From the NCBI GenBank assembly GCA_020055645.1, contig CM034549.1, positions 23,147,930-23,211,929 on the forward strand: 64,000 nucleotides of DNA, in the 5' to 3' direction. This document shows, in pieces, positions 25,601-36,781 of this stretch (position 1 is the first letter of the stretch; each line of letters begins with the position of its first letter). A program made the translations under genes and the position numbers. Source of the DNA: Tomocerus qinae. Lineage: Eukaryota; Arthropoda; Collembola; Entomobryomorpha; Tomoceridae. The notes beneath the pieces were generated by a model. The model had not been told where the DNA came from, did no database searches, and saw only the letters and a list, made by a program, of their open reading frames with translations.

Positions 25601-28600
25601 GAGCCTCCATTGCCTATTAAGTGCAGAATGTGATGTATTGGTAAATAATTAGATAGAACACGAACAAGCGTAGTAAAGTTTAACCATCATGTTTCATTCA
25701 TTCATTATTTTGTTATGCCTATCGTCTTTCTGTATAAAATTCACAATCATTCCTTACTCCTTATACTGTACATCACTAAATGTATCCAAATTCATACGTA
25801 CATAATATTTGACACAAGTAATACATACAAATACTCTCTGTAGGCGTCACCATACATATAATAATTACATTTGTGTACGCACCAACTAATAAGTCAATAA
25901 CATAATTCAAAGTCAGCATTTTAAAATACAACAAAAACATTTAGTCTCTTAGTATGACATACAAATATACATAATCAATTGGGTATTAAATATGTAGAGA
26001 AAATAATTTTTAATGGTAAAAAACGTTGCTTAACTAAACTAAACAACCATGAGAGTAAATAAGCCTAAATTAAAGTTCATCCTTGAATGAAATAAACAAT
26101 ATGCAGACAATGTTTTTAACCGTTGTCAATTACAGAACACATAAAATCTGAGTTAATGTACACTACCTAGGACGGGGCATGGCATGGGATGACAGGGATT
26201 TGTTCTTACATATTATGCTACACAATTCATATAAGATATCATCTACAGGACAATTTTCCAGTATTGTTCAACAGACCCATCAACACTTTCTAAATTGGGA
26301 ATGTGACGATTCAAAAATTAAAGTGGAGGACAAGAAAAAATTTGTCAAGAAAGGATGAGATCCAGCCTTCGAGTGCAATGTGTGTCTTCAAATCTCGGAG
26401 CGCCACCACCCCGTTTCAATTCAGTTTTTTTAAACTACTTTATGTCTTCTTTTTTTGTACAAATGCTAAAATAATCGATTAGTGCTAATTGCGCTTTTGC
26501 CCCATCATAAATAATTATCTTTAATCTTACTAGAAACTAACACTGAAGCAAAAGAAAAACGTTTTGGGGGAAATTGAGTTTAACTACACAATATTAAATC
26601 CATGCTGTGGCTGGACATGTTATTAAACTACCTGCTGCAATCTGACATACAGTGCGTGAGTAAAATATGTACATATATAAGACAACACGCTTATCATTAG
26701 CAACTCCTCTCTACTCAGAAAAAAGGAGGAGATATCTATACTAAAGCATCTGCATGCTCAATTGGTGAAATACATAAAAAGACCAGTATGTTCCAGCCAC
26801 AGCATTTATTTTTAACCGGTATATCTGCACATTGCACAAGAAAGGAATTAATTACTAGATATATTTATTATCAAACATCGACATACTACTAATATGTACA
26901 ATATAACACCGTTTTCATGTTAGGTAATAGCAATACCATAATCATTTGAGAATTGTGACTACTAACAGTAACTCCTAATGCCTATGATAACAATTTCTTT
27001 TCTATCAGGTAGTAAGTAGATGTAATGTTAAGTACAGTATCATGACATCATGAATAATACAATCCTACACATCCTAATAAATGTATACCTGGAGAAGAGG
27101 ATACACCATTTTGAACTTCGAACACTAATGTCGGTACGTTAATACTTTAAATACTAATCGAAGTAATCAACACTGCGTAATAATTACATAAACGTGAACT
27201 ACAGGTAAGACTTATATGTATTTATATATGCATGAGTAAATAAATAAATAATAAAGCAACTCCAACTTGAAGAACACCACATTCTGCACTCTAGAGGCAA
27301 AGACTCACGTCCTCTGATGTAAAAAAGGAGGTTTATCATTTGATTCCACCCTTATAATATATTTTTTCCGGGGAATCAAAAATATGAACAATTTGTTTGT
27401 GTATAGTGTGTATAAATTCACTTTAAATATTCAATCGGTGGAAGAAGACTTAAATAGTATAAAAAATCGGAAGTTTTCAACTACATAGCCTAACTTTAAG
27501 TCAAATTGACTACAAGCTTTTAGGTGAATGTTGATGATCAAATGAAGACAGGCGAAAGAAGTATTAAGCTAAAATTAATCTTAAGTTTAACCTGCTTCCG
27601 AATCAGATGTATCTGACGAAGACGAAGAAGACGACGACGATGAAGAGTCTGAATCCGAAGAGGATGAAGAAGATGCAGAGAGCCGTTCGCCACCACCACC
27701 GTCAGCTTTCGCACCCTCTGCTAAAAGAGATAATCAAAATATATTTACTAAGTCTTCACTATCATAATATCGCAGCGTCCCTCCCACAACGCCAACTCAT
27801 CTTATCAATAACTGCTTGTGAAACTACTTCATTAATATTTTTGCCTCACCTTTTTTTGACTTTTTGGCATTGCCCAAAACTCCAGCAACATCCTGTAGTC
27901 TTTTTTCAAGTTCTTGTTTCTTCTCTAGCTGCTCATCCTTGCGAGCTGCTGCTGCTGCTGCTTTTTTGACTAAAGTAAATTAGTGAATATGTAAATAAGG
28001 TTATTATGTCCCTATACTTATGCTTGTATTAATACATCCGATTCCGGAGCATATGTAACTATGTATGTAGGTAAATTTTAAATCTCTTATTCTGTAGTTC
28101 CCATACAGTATGGTTTCCGTGGCTTTTTCCTAAGGCAAGACGCTACGTAACCTTCCAATTCTCTTAAGGTTGATGGCTTCAGCGTTTCAAAGTCTATTTC
28201 AATTTCGTCTGGGTTAGAATCACGCAATGAGGGTTCCCTAGACTGAATTATATGCACAACTCTTCCCAATTTATCTCCTGGTAATTTGTTGATGTCCAAA
28301 GACAGTTGCCGCTTCTCGTCGTAAGACATTGGTTTTGCGTTATCCTCTTCTTCCGAGTCAAACCCAGAAACACCTAATTGTAAATTTCATTTTTATGACT
28401 TGCTTATTTTGAACACGAAACAAGCAAACGACAACTTACCTGTCGCAGCAGAACTCTGTCCCGGTGTTACAGCATTATTTTTCTTTTTATTTGCACGAGA
28501 GCCAGTCTTTTGCTTCTTGGCCGGTGGGGCTGCTAATGAGGAAGGAGCTGTGGCTCCTAATTTTGCGGATTTTTTAGGTCCTTTGGGTAATTTTGGTGTG

Positions 28601-31600
28601 GCTGCTAATGATGGTCCACTTGACGATGTAGCGCCAAGCGTTACAACTGCGGCAGGGGGCGCACTTTCTGTCTTTTCTTTCTTCTTCTTCTTCTCTTTAG
28701 GCTTCTTCTTTCCCTTTGAATTACTTTGTTCAACTAGCATTTTCATTTGCTCTTGCATCGCTTTCAACTACCAAACAAGCGAACATATAAGTAAAAATCA
28801 GAGTCCAAAAAGGAAACGTCATGACAAGATTGGTAAGAAAATCAACAACAAACCTGATCTTGAAGCACAACAAGCTTTGCCTCTCTTTCCTCCTCTGAGT
28901 CGTCGATTGAATGTTCAGATTCCCCATCCGAAGAACTTGACTCAGAGCCATCAGATGAAGAATTACCAGCCTTATCAGCCGGCTCGTCAGGAATCTTTGC
29001 AAATTTCATTTCAAAAACGTCTTGAAGTTTTCTTGCCATCGTCACAACGTCGTGATCTGGGGGATTGTACTTGTAACAATTGGTAAATATAAGTCGTACA
29101 TCCGCAGCAAACTCAACGCCCGCCCTGTACTCACGGTTATCCATTTTTTGCTATTCCACAACAGTTACATTAAGATCTTAAAACAACTTGGGAGAGAAAT
29201 ATAAGAACACAATGACCAAAACAAAAATGTTATACCTTAACGGTACCCAAGTCCATAGGTTTTTTGATAATGTCGTGGTAATCATGAAGGCCTAAAAGTT
29301 CTGCATCTACAGGCTTGTAGAATGGCCAAGCATATGCCTATAAACACAAAATCACACCCTTTAAATAATCCTAATCATAGCATAAATCAATCATAGAAAC
29401 TTTAATAAAATTTCTTTTCTCTACGTCATCTTCGTTTAACTAAGCAACTACTAAAGGTTGCAACTACTAAACTCCAATCTGAAGGTTGTCTAATTATCAA
29501 CTAAACTAAACGACTGGCTTTATTTATAATAGTGTACTTACAGAATGTTTTTTAGAGAACAATTCCTTTAAAATTTCGTTACACGCTTTTAAAGATTCTT
29601 TTAATTTTTCCTTAGGCTTGATTGTATTAATTGGAGGAGTTGTATCTAGAAGATCTTTATTAACTTTCTTTATTTGTCTTCCTGATTCTCTTCTAGTTGA
29701 AATTTTACCAGCTTCTGTATGGGGAGTATAAGGAGAAACGTCTACGTAGGGTATTCCAGATGGAGTGGTGGTGTCAGCTTTCCTTTTAACACCCTTTTTA
29801 ACCTACATATACAGTATACATTAATGGTATGATTAACATTGTGACCAAAAAAGTTGTTCAAATTACAGTATCATAACATTTAACATCCTACCTTGGCAGG
29901 CTGTGGAGGTGGGAGAACTGAGGATGGAACATGGGCGACTGGATTTCCTGCTGCGGAGTAAATTGATGTACTTCTTTCTATTGCCGGTATCGATGTTGGG
30001 TTGACATTTACAAAGCCGCTGATTGGGGTGGGTATCACCTTGAGAGTCATAAAATTATGTTATAAATCCCAAAATCAAACATTCGAGGATTCCTTGTTAA
30101 CAGATTAAGGGGGTAATGAAATTCAATTTACCTGTTGTGGTTGTATTGGAGGTGCTACCGGCATTGGAGTATTCATAACAGGAGGGGGAGGAGGAGGAGG
30201 TTGAACAACAGGAGGAGCTATTTGTGGGGTGTGATGTACGGAGTTGGACGTTGGTAATGGCCCAGATGAGGAATTTAGAGGAGTAGTTTGCATAGGAATT
30301 TCAGTCACCATAGATTGTGAAGAAGTAACTGCTATTCTTGTTTTAGGTGGTCCCGGTTTGAATCCTCCAGGCCCTTTTCTTTTCCCACCTGCACCTACCA
30401 ATAAATTATCTGTACAATCCGTACTATAAGAGTCACTAAGAGTTGAAAGTCGAAATATTAATATCTTATCATTTGTACCTTTTCCTCTTGGCTGAACTTC
30501 TATCTCTACTTCCTCTTTTGGCATATCAGTAACTTTAGTAAGAAATATTTTTTCTAGGGTTTGAGCCATAAGAACAACATCCTCTCCTGGTTTGTTGTAC
30601 ACATAGCAATTTGTGAACATCGTTTTAAAATCGTTTAAACACTCCTTCGCACTCCAATAATAATTATTTTCTAATCGCCGTTTAATTGAGCCTAGGTCCA
30701 TCGGTCTTCGAATAATACGATGATAATCCTGGAAAAGATTTACAAAAACATTATCGTCGACTTTTTATCAATATATAATTTTAATACCAAATCATCGATC
30801 TATTTTGGTAATACTGAGGGACAAAGTGAGGATTTCTGCTTCTGGGACAAATACATGTTTCAATTGACACAGTGACGCATAACCACTAGGGTCAACAAGA
30901 AAACTGTGCAATAATATTTAATTAGCTAAGTTCTCAGTGGACTGGTAGGACTTGAACCATGCAATCCTTTTCCTCATTCCTCGATATTACATGAGATAAC
31001 ACGAGTTTTAAACAACATACAGGAATTTTAAGCTTCACTGCGTCCACTGGCTGATGAAATGGCCAAGCGAAGTTATGTCGCCAAACAGCTTTCAATACTA
31101 CTTGTTGCAAATATCGTAACTGATTGGTATTTCGACCAGGTCTCTCTGGCGTTGGCATTGTGGCTGGCTGAACGATTCCATTTACAGGCTCTACATATGG
31201 TTCATCCCTTAACGGTGTGTCACTACCAGGGGTTCCAGAACCTAAATAATGAATAGCCATTAAATATCGGTACCAAAATAACCTGCAATTTTCTGAAACT
31301 TAATACTAATAAAATTGATAAAACAGTAAAATTAGCACTATTTACCAATTTGAGGAGGTTTTCCCATATCCTTGGACATATTATTAGAATTGGATGGTAA
31401 ATCTAACTTCGAAACACCAGAATTACCGCTATTCGAAATTACAGGTAGACTGCGTTGATTATTTATAACTGGTTGAGGGCCTTGAGAAGCATTGTTGGTA
31501 ATAAACCCCGACGGGGTACCACCTTGTTGAGTCTAAAATATATAACTTATTCTGATTAACTGTTATAATATACCTCACATTGTCATATTTATTTTAATTT

Positions 31601-31772
31601 TAAAGTTCAGTTTAAGTTTAATGTAAATTGAAGTACGGAGCGAGCAATAAATAATAGAATAGGAAAGCAAACAAAAATAAAAATTTAAACTTTAATGCAA
31701 AAATCTTTTTACATTAATATTCCATTAATATATAAAAATATTTTTAACCTTTGCTTCGGCCATAGACTCCAT
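22680..31772 (-). CDS. BET bromodomain protein, fs(1)h/Brd4 long form, 1233 aa
   Basis: Reads acetylated histones and recruits P-TEFb for transcription elongation in the nucleus. Twenty coding exons (minus): 31772-31749, 31532-31346, 31241-31021, 30728-30479, 30394-30132, 30038-29892, 29802-29542, 29337-29236, 29150-28854, 28767-28440, 28373-28107, 27969-27850, 27720-27592, 25381-25341, 25150-24940, 24815-24561, 24464-24385, 24280-23946, 22953-22839, 22748-22680. Domains: bromodomain 1 about 103-218 (acetyl-lysine Asn189 in CYVYN), bromodomain 2 about 420-535 (Asn514 in CYKYN), Ser/Glu phospho-site cluster about 545-575, basic Lys-rich segment about 600-615, ET domain about 709-790 running into a [12 protein letters not shown] coil, Ser-rich SEED 823-865, a [11 protein letters not shown] motif with Glu/Arg coil, and the C-terminal P-TEFb-binding peptide (1212-1233, ending AAFEENVL). 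The start ATG at 31772 follows an in-frame TAA. The 23946 donor (AAA/GTATTT) is weak. Confidence 0.96.
25382..27591 (-). other. fs(1)h intron 13; probable terminal region of a short isoform
   Basis: At 2.2 kb this is the longest intron inside the coding part. Reading into it from the SEED exon adds one Gly and then TAA at once, giving a protein of about 866 residues that stops right after the SEED segment, as BRD4-S and the Drosophila short Fs(1)h do. Minus-strand AATAAA hexamers occur at 26805-26810 and 26864-26869, compatible with a 3'UTR of about 0.75 kb. The isoform is inferred from architecture. Confidence 0.5.
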
Positions 31773-31809
31773 TTAGCCACTATACGGCTAATATTCACAT
31801 TCACATCTG
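31749..31809 (-). other. fs(1)h start-codon exon including 5'UTR
   Basis: Acceptor CATACAG at 31810-31816 precedes 37 nt of 5'UTR, then the ATG at 31772 and only eight codons before the donor (AAG/GTTAAA). An in-frame TAA immediately precedes the ATG. A second in-frame ATG lies three codons downstream. Confidence 0.65.
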
Positions 31810-33690
31810 CTGTATGTAGATAAAAATATTAGACACCACAAGAAACTGACAGGGTAGCTACTAAATATGATCCACTAAATATACTCTTTTAATGGACACT
31901 GGACTTTCAATGTTTTGAGTTTTTAAGGTTTATATTTTAATAATAGAGAACAGCAACGTTTAGAAGAATCACTGGGTCAATAAGAGTAAACGGCGTACGG
32001 GCGAAGTGTTACAAACAGCTGACTGTAGAAACAACACCGCAAAACCTAAAACAAATTTTAAAAAAACCTATTACAATATTTTATACATTACAAAATAATC
32101 AATATACTTTTTAGACAATTATTGAATTATTTAACAATAAATAATAGAAGCAGCGTTAAAGTAAAGACTAAAGTAGCCTAACTGGTAGAGATGTAATTTA
32201 TACCCATTAATAACAAATAATATTAGCCTAGGTACACAAAATAAAATATTAAATGAAAGTAACGCATTTAAGTACTCATTTCTAAAGTACAGTAATAAAG
32301 CCGTACATGCCAAAAACCAATTGTTCTCGGCAAGAAAAACATTTACAAACCCAAAGTTTAAAAATTGTCCATAAAACTTTAGGTAACCTTTAATTTCATT
32401 TTTGGTGTTTGACATGAATGATAAACATGACAAATAATTAGCGATTTTCAGTTCGAAACGAACAGCTATCAATTTCGAATTTAATTTGACTGTATCTACA
32501 TGAAAAGACAAAAACTATATTTAATTGATTCTGCATGTAAATAGCCGGCTTTCGGTCATGGCTAATATTTATTTTTAATAATAAATTCCACAAACTTCAA
32601 TTTCGCTGATTGAATTTGGGTATTTGAGCATTTTACATTTTAATTTCATTGATAACATTATAATAAAGCATACTTTTTTTAACTTTGCAATTTGTGACCA
32701 CAGCTTACTGCCAAATGTGACATTACTAAGTACATTAATAATCAAATATAATACGGCCAATACTAAATTAACATTCCTTGGAGAATTTTCAAATTCCCTA
32801 CTACGAATGTCAACTACACTGTTAACAGGTCACCACATATTACTTATACCTAAATCCATTAAACAGAAACCGAAGTTCGAATCACTGACGTAAATAATTC
32901 AAAAGACAATGACGAAGATTATGATTAGTGTAGAATGTGCCCAATAATACTGACAACTACTACACACATTATTTAACAAAGAAACTATTAAAGTTAAAAG
33001 AGTTAAATTGAAGTGATTGACAATGGCGAGAGGAGACAGCGGGTAAAGGTAAAATACCTATTAAATTCGCTTGTTGTAATTTGTTATGTTGACTGGTGTT
33101 ATAGCGGCTATGTAGTGTTACGTGTATGTTACTTATTCTTATGAATTGGAACAGAATGTTGAATGTGTATGTGTACGGACATGAATAATTATCAAAATTT
33201 TAATATCCTGCACATCACAATTGTATAAAAATGATTAGTAAACATAAATTTTTGAGAATGAATAGTGAGAGGAACACAACACAAGATAGTCGGTAAACTT
33301 GATTGTGTGTGAATGTGAAGAGAAAACGGCAACAAACACGAAATTCCTTTTAGCTTGCGGAGCTGGAGCAGGAAGGGGGGCACATATAATAGCACTTACA
33401 GCTAAATACTTTGGGCACAGTTAAGTGGTACACAAAGTGAACATGAACAATCAAATATTTAATTTTTCGGTCTTTAAGGGCCAACTTTGTACGAGAATAC
33501 CCGCATAAGCTTCGGTGTGAAAGGGAGTAAAATTATGAGTCACTTGCACACGCCCAGACCTTACTAGTCAATTGAATAGGTAGGACACAAAGCAAATTAA
33601 ACGACAGCGCCGAGAGCTTGCACCTAAAACAACCATAAAATTTCATGTTCATGTAAAGGGTAAAGGTCGTGGACCTTACATTTAACTCAC
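31810..33690 (-). other. fs(1)h 5'UTR intron
   Basis: AT-rich interval between the inferred noncoding exon and the start-codon exon. Several short open frames on both strands show no family resemblance. No element recognised. Confidence 0.45.
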
Positions 33691-34200
33691 GCCGTGATCA
33701 GTGTCAACAGGCTCAATCCTCCGATTTCCTTTGCGTCCATTTAATCCGAATTTTTCGAGAGGAAAACACGGTGGAAGGAGACTGATGCAGAGCACACCGC
33801 AATGGCGGCCCGACATTACGCCACTAAATCTAATAACACCAACGGCTCATGCGTCTTCCCGTCAACTTTCGTTTCCATTCGATCATTCAAACGCATTCGG
33901 CTCCCTTCCACCAATCCTAGAGCCCCATTCCTGCATCTTCCGCTTTCTCATACACTTTTTATCCAGCCAGACACAACACAACTCAGCTTCGTTCGCTCTC
34001 TCTCCTTCTATCTATCTACCCTCGCTCGTTACCTCCGTGTCCGTCCACAACAACTCAACAAAACTACTGTCTACTCTCCTACGTTGTTGTGCTGAGAGTG
34101 AGGGCTGGCTGTGGCTGTGTGCTGCTGCTATGCTATCTGTCTGTGTCCGTCTTGTGGTGCAGTCAAGTAGATTAACACACAACTGCTTTATTCACCAAAC
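33691..34200 (-). promoter_or_regulatory. Probable fs(1)h noncoding first exon and promoter
   Basis: GC-richer, purine-rich on the minus strand, ending in a strong donor (GGC/GTGAGT, intron starting at 33690). It contains GCCGCCATTGCG at about 33800-33811, which has the GCCAT core of Pho/YY1-type sites. The position and strand fit a first exon of fs(1)h about 2 kb upstream of its start-codon exon. The left boundary is approximate. A 213-codon plus-strand frame over the same place (33701-34342) is judged a shadow of this low-complexity sequence. Confidence 0.5.
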
Positions 34201-34851
34201 AGCACCCTTTTTACTACCGTCCTCTCACTCGCGTAGTATTGTGGATACAGCGATTCTTCATTCAGTACCCTTTATATACATGAGACCAGAAGGCCGAAGA
34301 GAAATCTACCTACACCTTCTACACACAATAATATTACACTAATAAATGTATTACACGCTTACTTCGTTGAGCGTTTGTATTTCGTTTTTTAGCTTACGTT
34401 AGTACGATGTGTACTGTACTACTTTACTTCCTTCATTTTGCAGTACGTTCCTTTAGCGTTTGTTTTCTGTGTATCGTACACTGAAACGTACTTTTCTACA
34501 TACATCGTGTCAATGCCATACAATATTTAGCAAGGCTATGTATAAAATCTACCTTCGCTTCCTTTCTCATGCATTTGCTATATAAATACATGCTAAAACT
34601 ACCTATGAGCTCGTCTGAGGAAGCGAGCTTATTTAAATTGGTACATTCCCTCTCAATCTCAATTCATGAAATTACAGAAGAAACACTAGGGTGTGTCACC
34701 AAAAAGCCCTGCGAAGACAGTCGACAACAGCACAACACAACTATATCAAACGAGATAAAACGAACAGCAAAGCAAGTCGTAACAAAAGTTCGTCTGAGTC
34801 AAGGTGATCATGTAAGGTTTGGCAGAATAAAAGTAGAAATAGATGGTCTAT

Positions 34852-34955
34852 CAAAATGAACATTTTAAAGTAGATTAGTATTGAGTACCAAAATGAACAT
34901 TTTAAAGCAGATTAGTATTGAGTACCAAAATGAACATTTTAAAGTAGATTAGTAT
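34852..34955 (+). repeat. Tandem repeat, 37-bp unit, about 2.8 copies
   Basis: Copies start at 34852, 34889 and 34926, each opening CAAAATGAACATTTTAAAG. Copies one and two differ at a single base; the third diverges after TTAGTATT. It lies just left of the foldback element region. Confidence 0.85.
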
Positions 34956-35084
34956 TCATACGCAGCAATCTCCGATTAATCGGACAACTGTCTTCTCTTG
35001 ACTGTCCACAAACAATATGTTAATTTCATTTAATCGAACAATCAATTTTAGGTTAGGGTCGAACAGCATATTTTATTATAATAT

Positions 35085-35480
35085 TGTACATTGTATTGAT
35101 TTAAGTTAATTGAAAACAGTTATTGCTAGGCAAGGTGGGCAGGCAATATTATATTATGTATTTATTTCAGTTAATTGAAACCAGTTATTTCTGGATAAAG
35201 TTTGGCAGGTAATATATTGTACATATAATTAATGCATTGGTTAAGTTTTGTACATTGTATTGATTTCAGTTAACTGAAAACAGTTTATCACTAGATAAGG
35301 GTCGGAAGGTAATAGGTAATATATTGTATCGATTTCAGTTAATTGGAACCAGTTATAGCTAGGCAAGAGTCGGTAACGTATTGTACAAATTGTACATTGT
35401 ATTGATGCAGTTAGCAGAACAGTTATTATATTACTACGACTGTAGTTAATTGTTGTATTGAATTTAGTTAATTGGAAATT
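35085..35480 (+). repeat. Degenerate tandem repeat, about 75-105 bp unit
   Basis: About five diverged copies share GTACATTGTATTGATT, then TTCAGTTAATTGAAA, CAGTTAT and a CTAGGCAAG...GGCAGGTAATAT tail. Unit length varies through insertions. No coding content. Confidence 0.6.
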
Positions 35481-36012
35481 AAGAGCAATTGACTTTAGGA
35501 TTACAAATTAATGTATTGAAATATGATGATATATGATATAAATATGATGTATATGACGGTTGAATATGAATGACTATTTTGAATATTAATCAATTAGGAG
35601 CATAATTGGAATAGGTATAAAATGATGTATGTTGTCGGCTGAATTTAGACAGCGGTGTCCCGTTTCCTTTGTTTCCTTCGTTTCCTTCTTCCGTTTCCTT
35701 CCTCACCGTTTCCTTCAGTGTTCTTTTAACCTCTCATATTTTCTCCGTTTTTTTCCTTAGAATGTAATAAACTAAACTACTCTTTTGTTTCCTGCGTTTC
35801 CTTTGTTTCCTTCGTTTCCTGCGTTTCGTACAAACCTAATAAAAGGCAGTACAACGCTAGTGTTTAAGGTTACCAGCCCAGTGGCTCTGATCTAGGGGAC
35901 TCTCTAGCATCTGCAGGTGGTAGAAAGTCCCTGGGGACTTTCAAGCACCCTTTTTCCATTTTCAAAATGTTCCCGAAGGCAGACTAAATATTTGTTGAAT
36001 TTAAGCAGTGAT

Positions 36013-36370
36013 ACCTTGTTGTATATGTTGCCGGTCACTATTTTCGCCTCTTTTCTGACCTAACCTAATAAAAGATAAACTATTTTTAATTAGGTTAGGT
36101 CAAAAAAGACCGAAAAATAGTGACCTGTAACACCTTGTTGTATATGTTGCCGGTCACTATTTTAGCCTCTTTTCTGACCTAACCTAATAAAAGATAAACT
36201 ATTTTTAATTAGGTTAGGTCAAAAAAGACCGAAAAATAGTGACCTGTAACACCTTGTTGTATATGTTGCCGGTCACTATTTTAGCCTCTTTTCTGACCTA
36301 ACCTAATAAAAAATAAACTATTTTTAATTAGGTTAGGTCAAAAAAGAACCGAAAATTAGTGACCGGTAAC
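36013..36370 (+). repeat. Three tandem 119-bp units, each a hairpin
   Basis: Copies start at 36013, 36132 and 36251 with ACCTTGTTGTATATGTTGCC and are nearly identical. Within each, the left stem (GGTCACTATTTTAGCC then GACCTAACCTAAT) pairs with a right stem (ATTAGGTTAGGTC then AAATAGTGACC) across a loop of about 20 nt. The array forms the centre of the foldback element. Confidence 0.9.
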
Positions 36371-36460
36371 GAGATACTATTATTTTATGATGATGATGAT
36401 TTAGAATTAATTTTGATGATAATAATCTGCCTTCGGGAACTTTTGGGAATTATAAAAAAA

Positions 36461-36560
36461 GATGCTAGAAAGTCCTAGGGGACTTTCTAGCAACTGCAGA
36501 TGCTAGAAAATCCCCGAGGACTTTCTAGCACCTGCAGATGCTAGAAAGTCCCCTAGATGT
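36461..36560 (+). repeat. Tandem 38-bp palindromic units
   Basis: Copies start at 36461, 36499 and 36537 with GATGCTAGAAAGTCC or close variants. The core TGCTAGAAAGTCC...GGACTTTCTAGCA is its own complement, joined by a CTGCAGA spacer. A single related copy lies on the left side of the foldback element at about 35905-35945. Confidence 0.85.
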
Positions 36561-36781
36561 TGCTCTGAGAATGGGCATTGGGTACATTTACATTGTATGG
36601 ACGGTGTAGGAAACGCAGGAAATAAGGAAACGCAGGAAACAAAAGAGTAGTTTAGTACATTTTAACGGAAAGAAGGAAACGGAGAAAATATGAGAGGTTA
36701 AAAGAACACTGAAGGAAACGGTGAGGAAGGAAACGGAAGAAGGAAACGCAGGAAACGGGACACCGCTGTCTAAATTCAGCC

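Larger units (their letters stand above)
35637..36781. mobile_element. Foldback-type element with long terminal inverted repeats
   Basis: Ends are near-perfect inverted repeats of about 175-190 bp: left 35637 to about 35825, right about 36605 to 36781, beginning GGCTGAATTTAGACAGCGG on each strand. The arms are built from repeated GTTTCCT words and align with one 12-bp gap plus a few substitutions. Inside them a second inverted pair (GTTCCCGAAGGCAG near 35969 and its complement near 36428) and palindromic arrays continue the symmetry. Flanks read ATGTTGTC at 35629-35636 and ATGCTTGTC at 36782-36790, a plausible 8-9 bp target duplication with one indel. No transposase frame. Foldback or Mutator-like non-autonomous elements have this form; the superfamily is inferred. 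Confidence 0.8.

Noticed and set aside
28400..29086. 228-codon plus-strand open frame
   Set aside because: Antisense shadow of fs(1)h exons 9 and 10; Lys- and Ala-rich codons read backwards give Phe- and Leu-rich sequence.
33701..34342. 213-codon plus-strand open frame
   Set aside because: It overlaps the CG- and CT-rich leader and promoter of fs(1)h on the other strand. The protein has no domain-like pattern and no splice-bounded context.
34569..34859. 96-codon plus-strand open frame
   Set aside because: No recognised family, no neighbouring exons, and it runs into the 37-bp tandem array.
36061..36110. AGGTTAGGT words resembling the insect telomere repeat TTAGG
   Set aside because: Only two adjacent copies per unit, placed as hairpin stems in opposite orientation; not a telomeric array.
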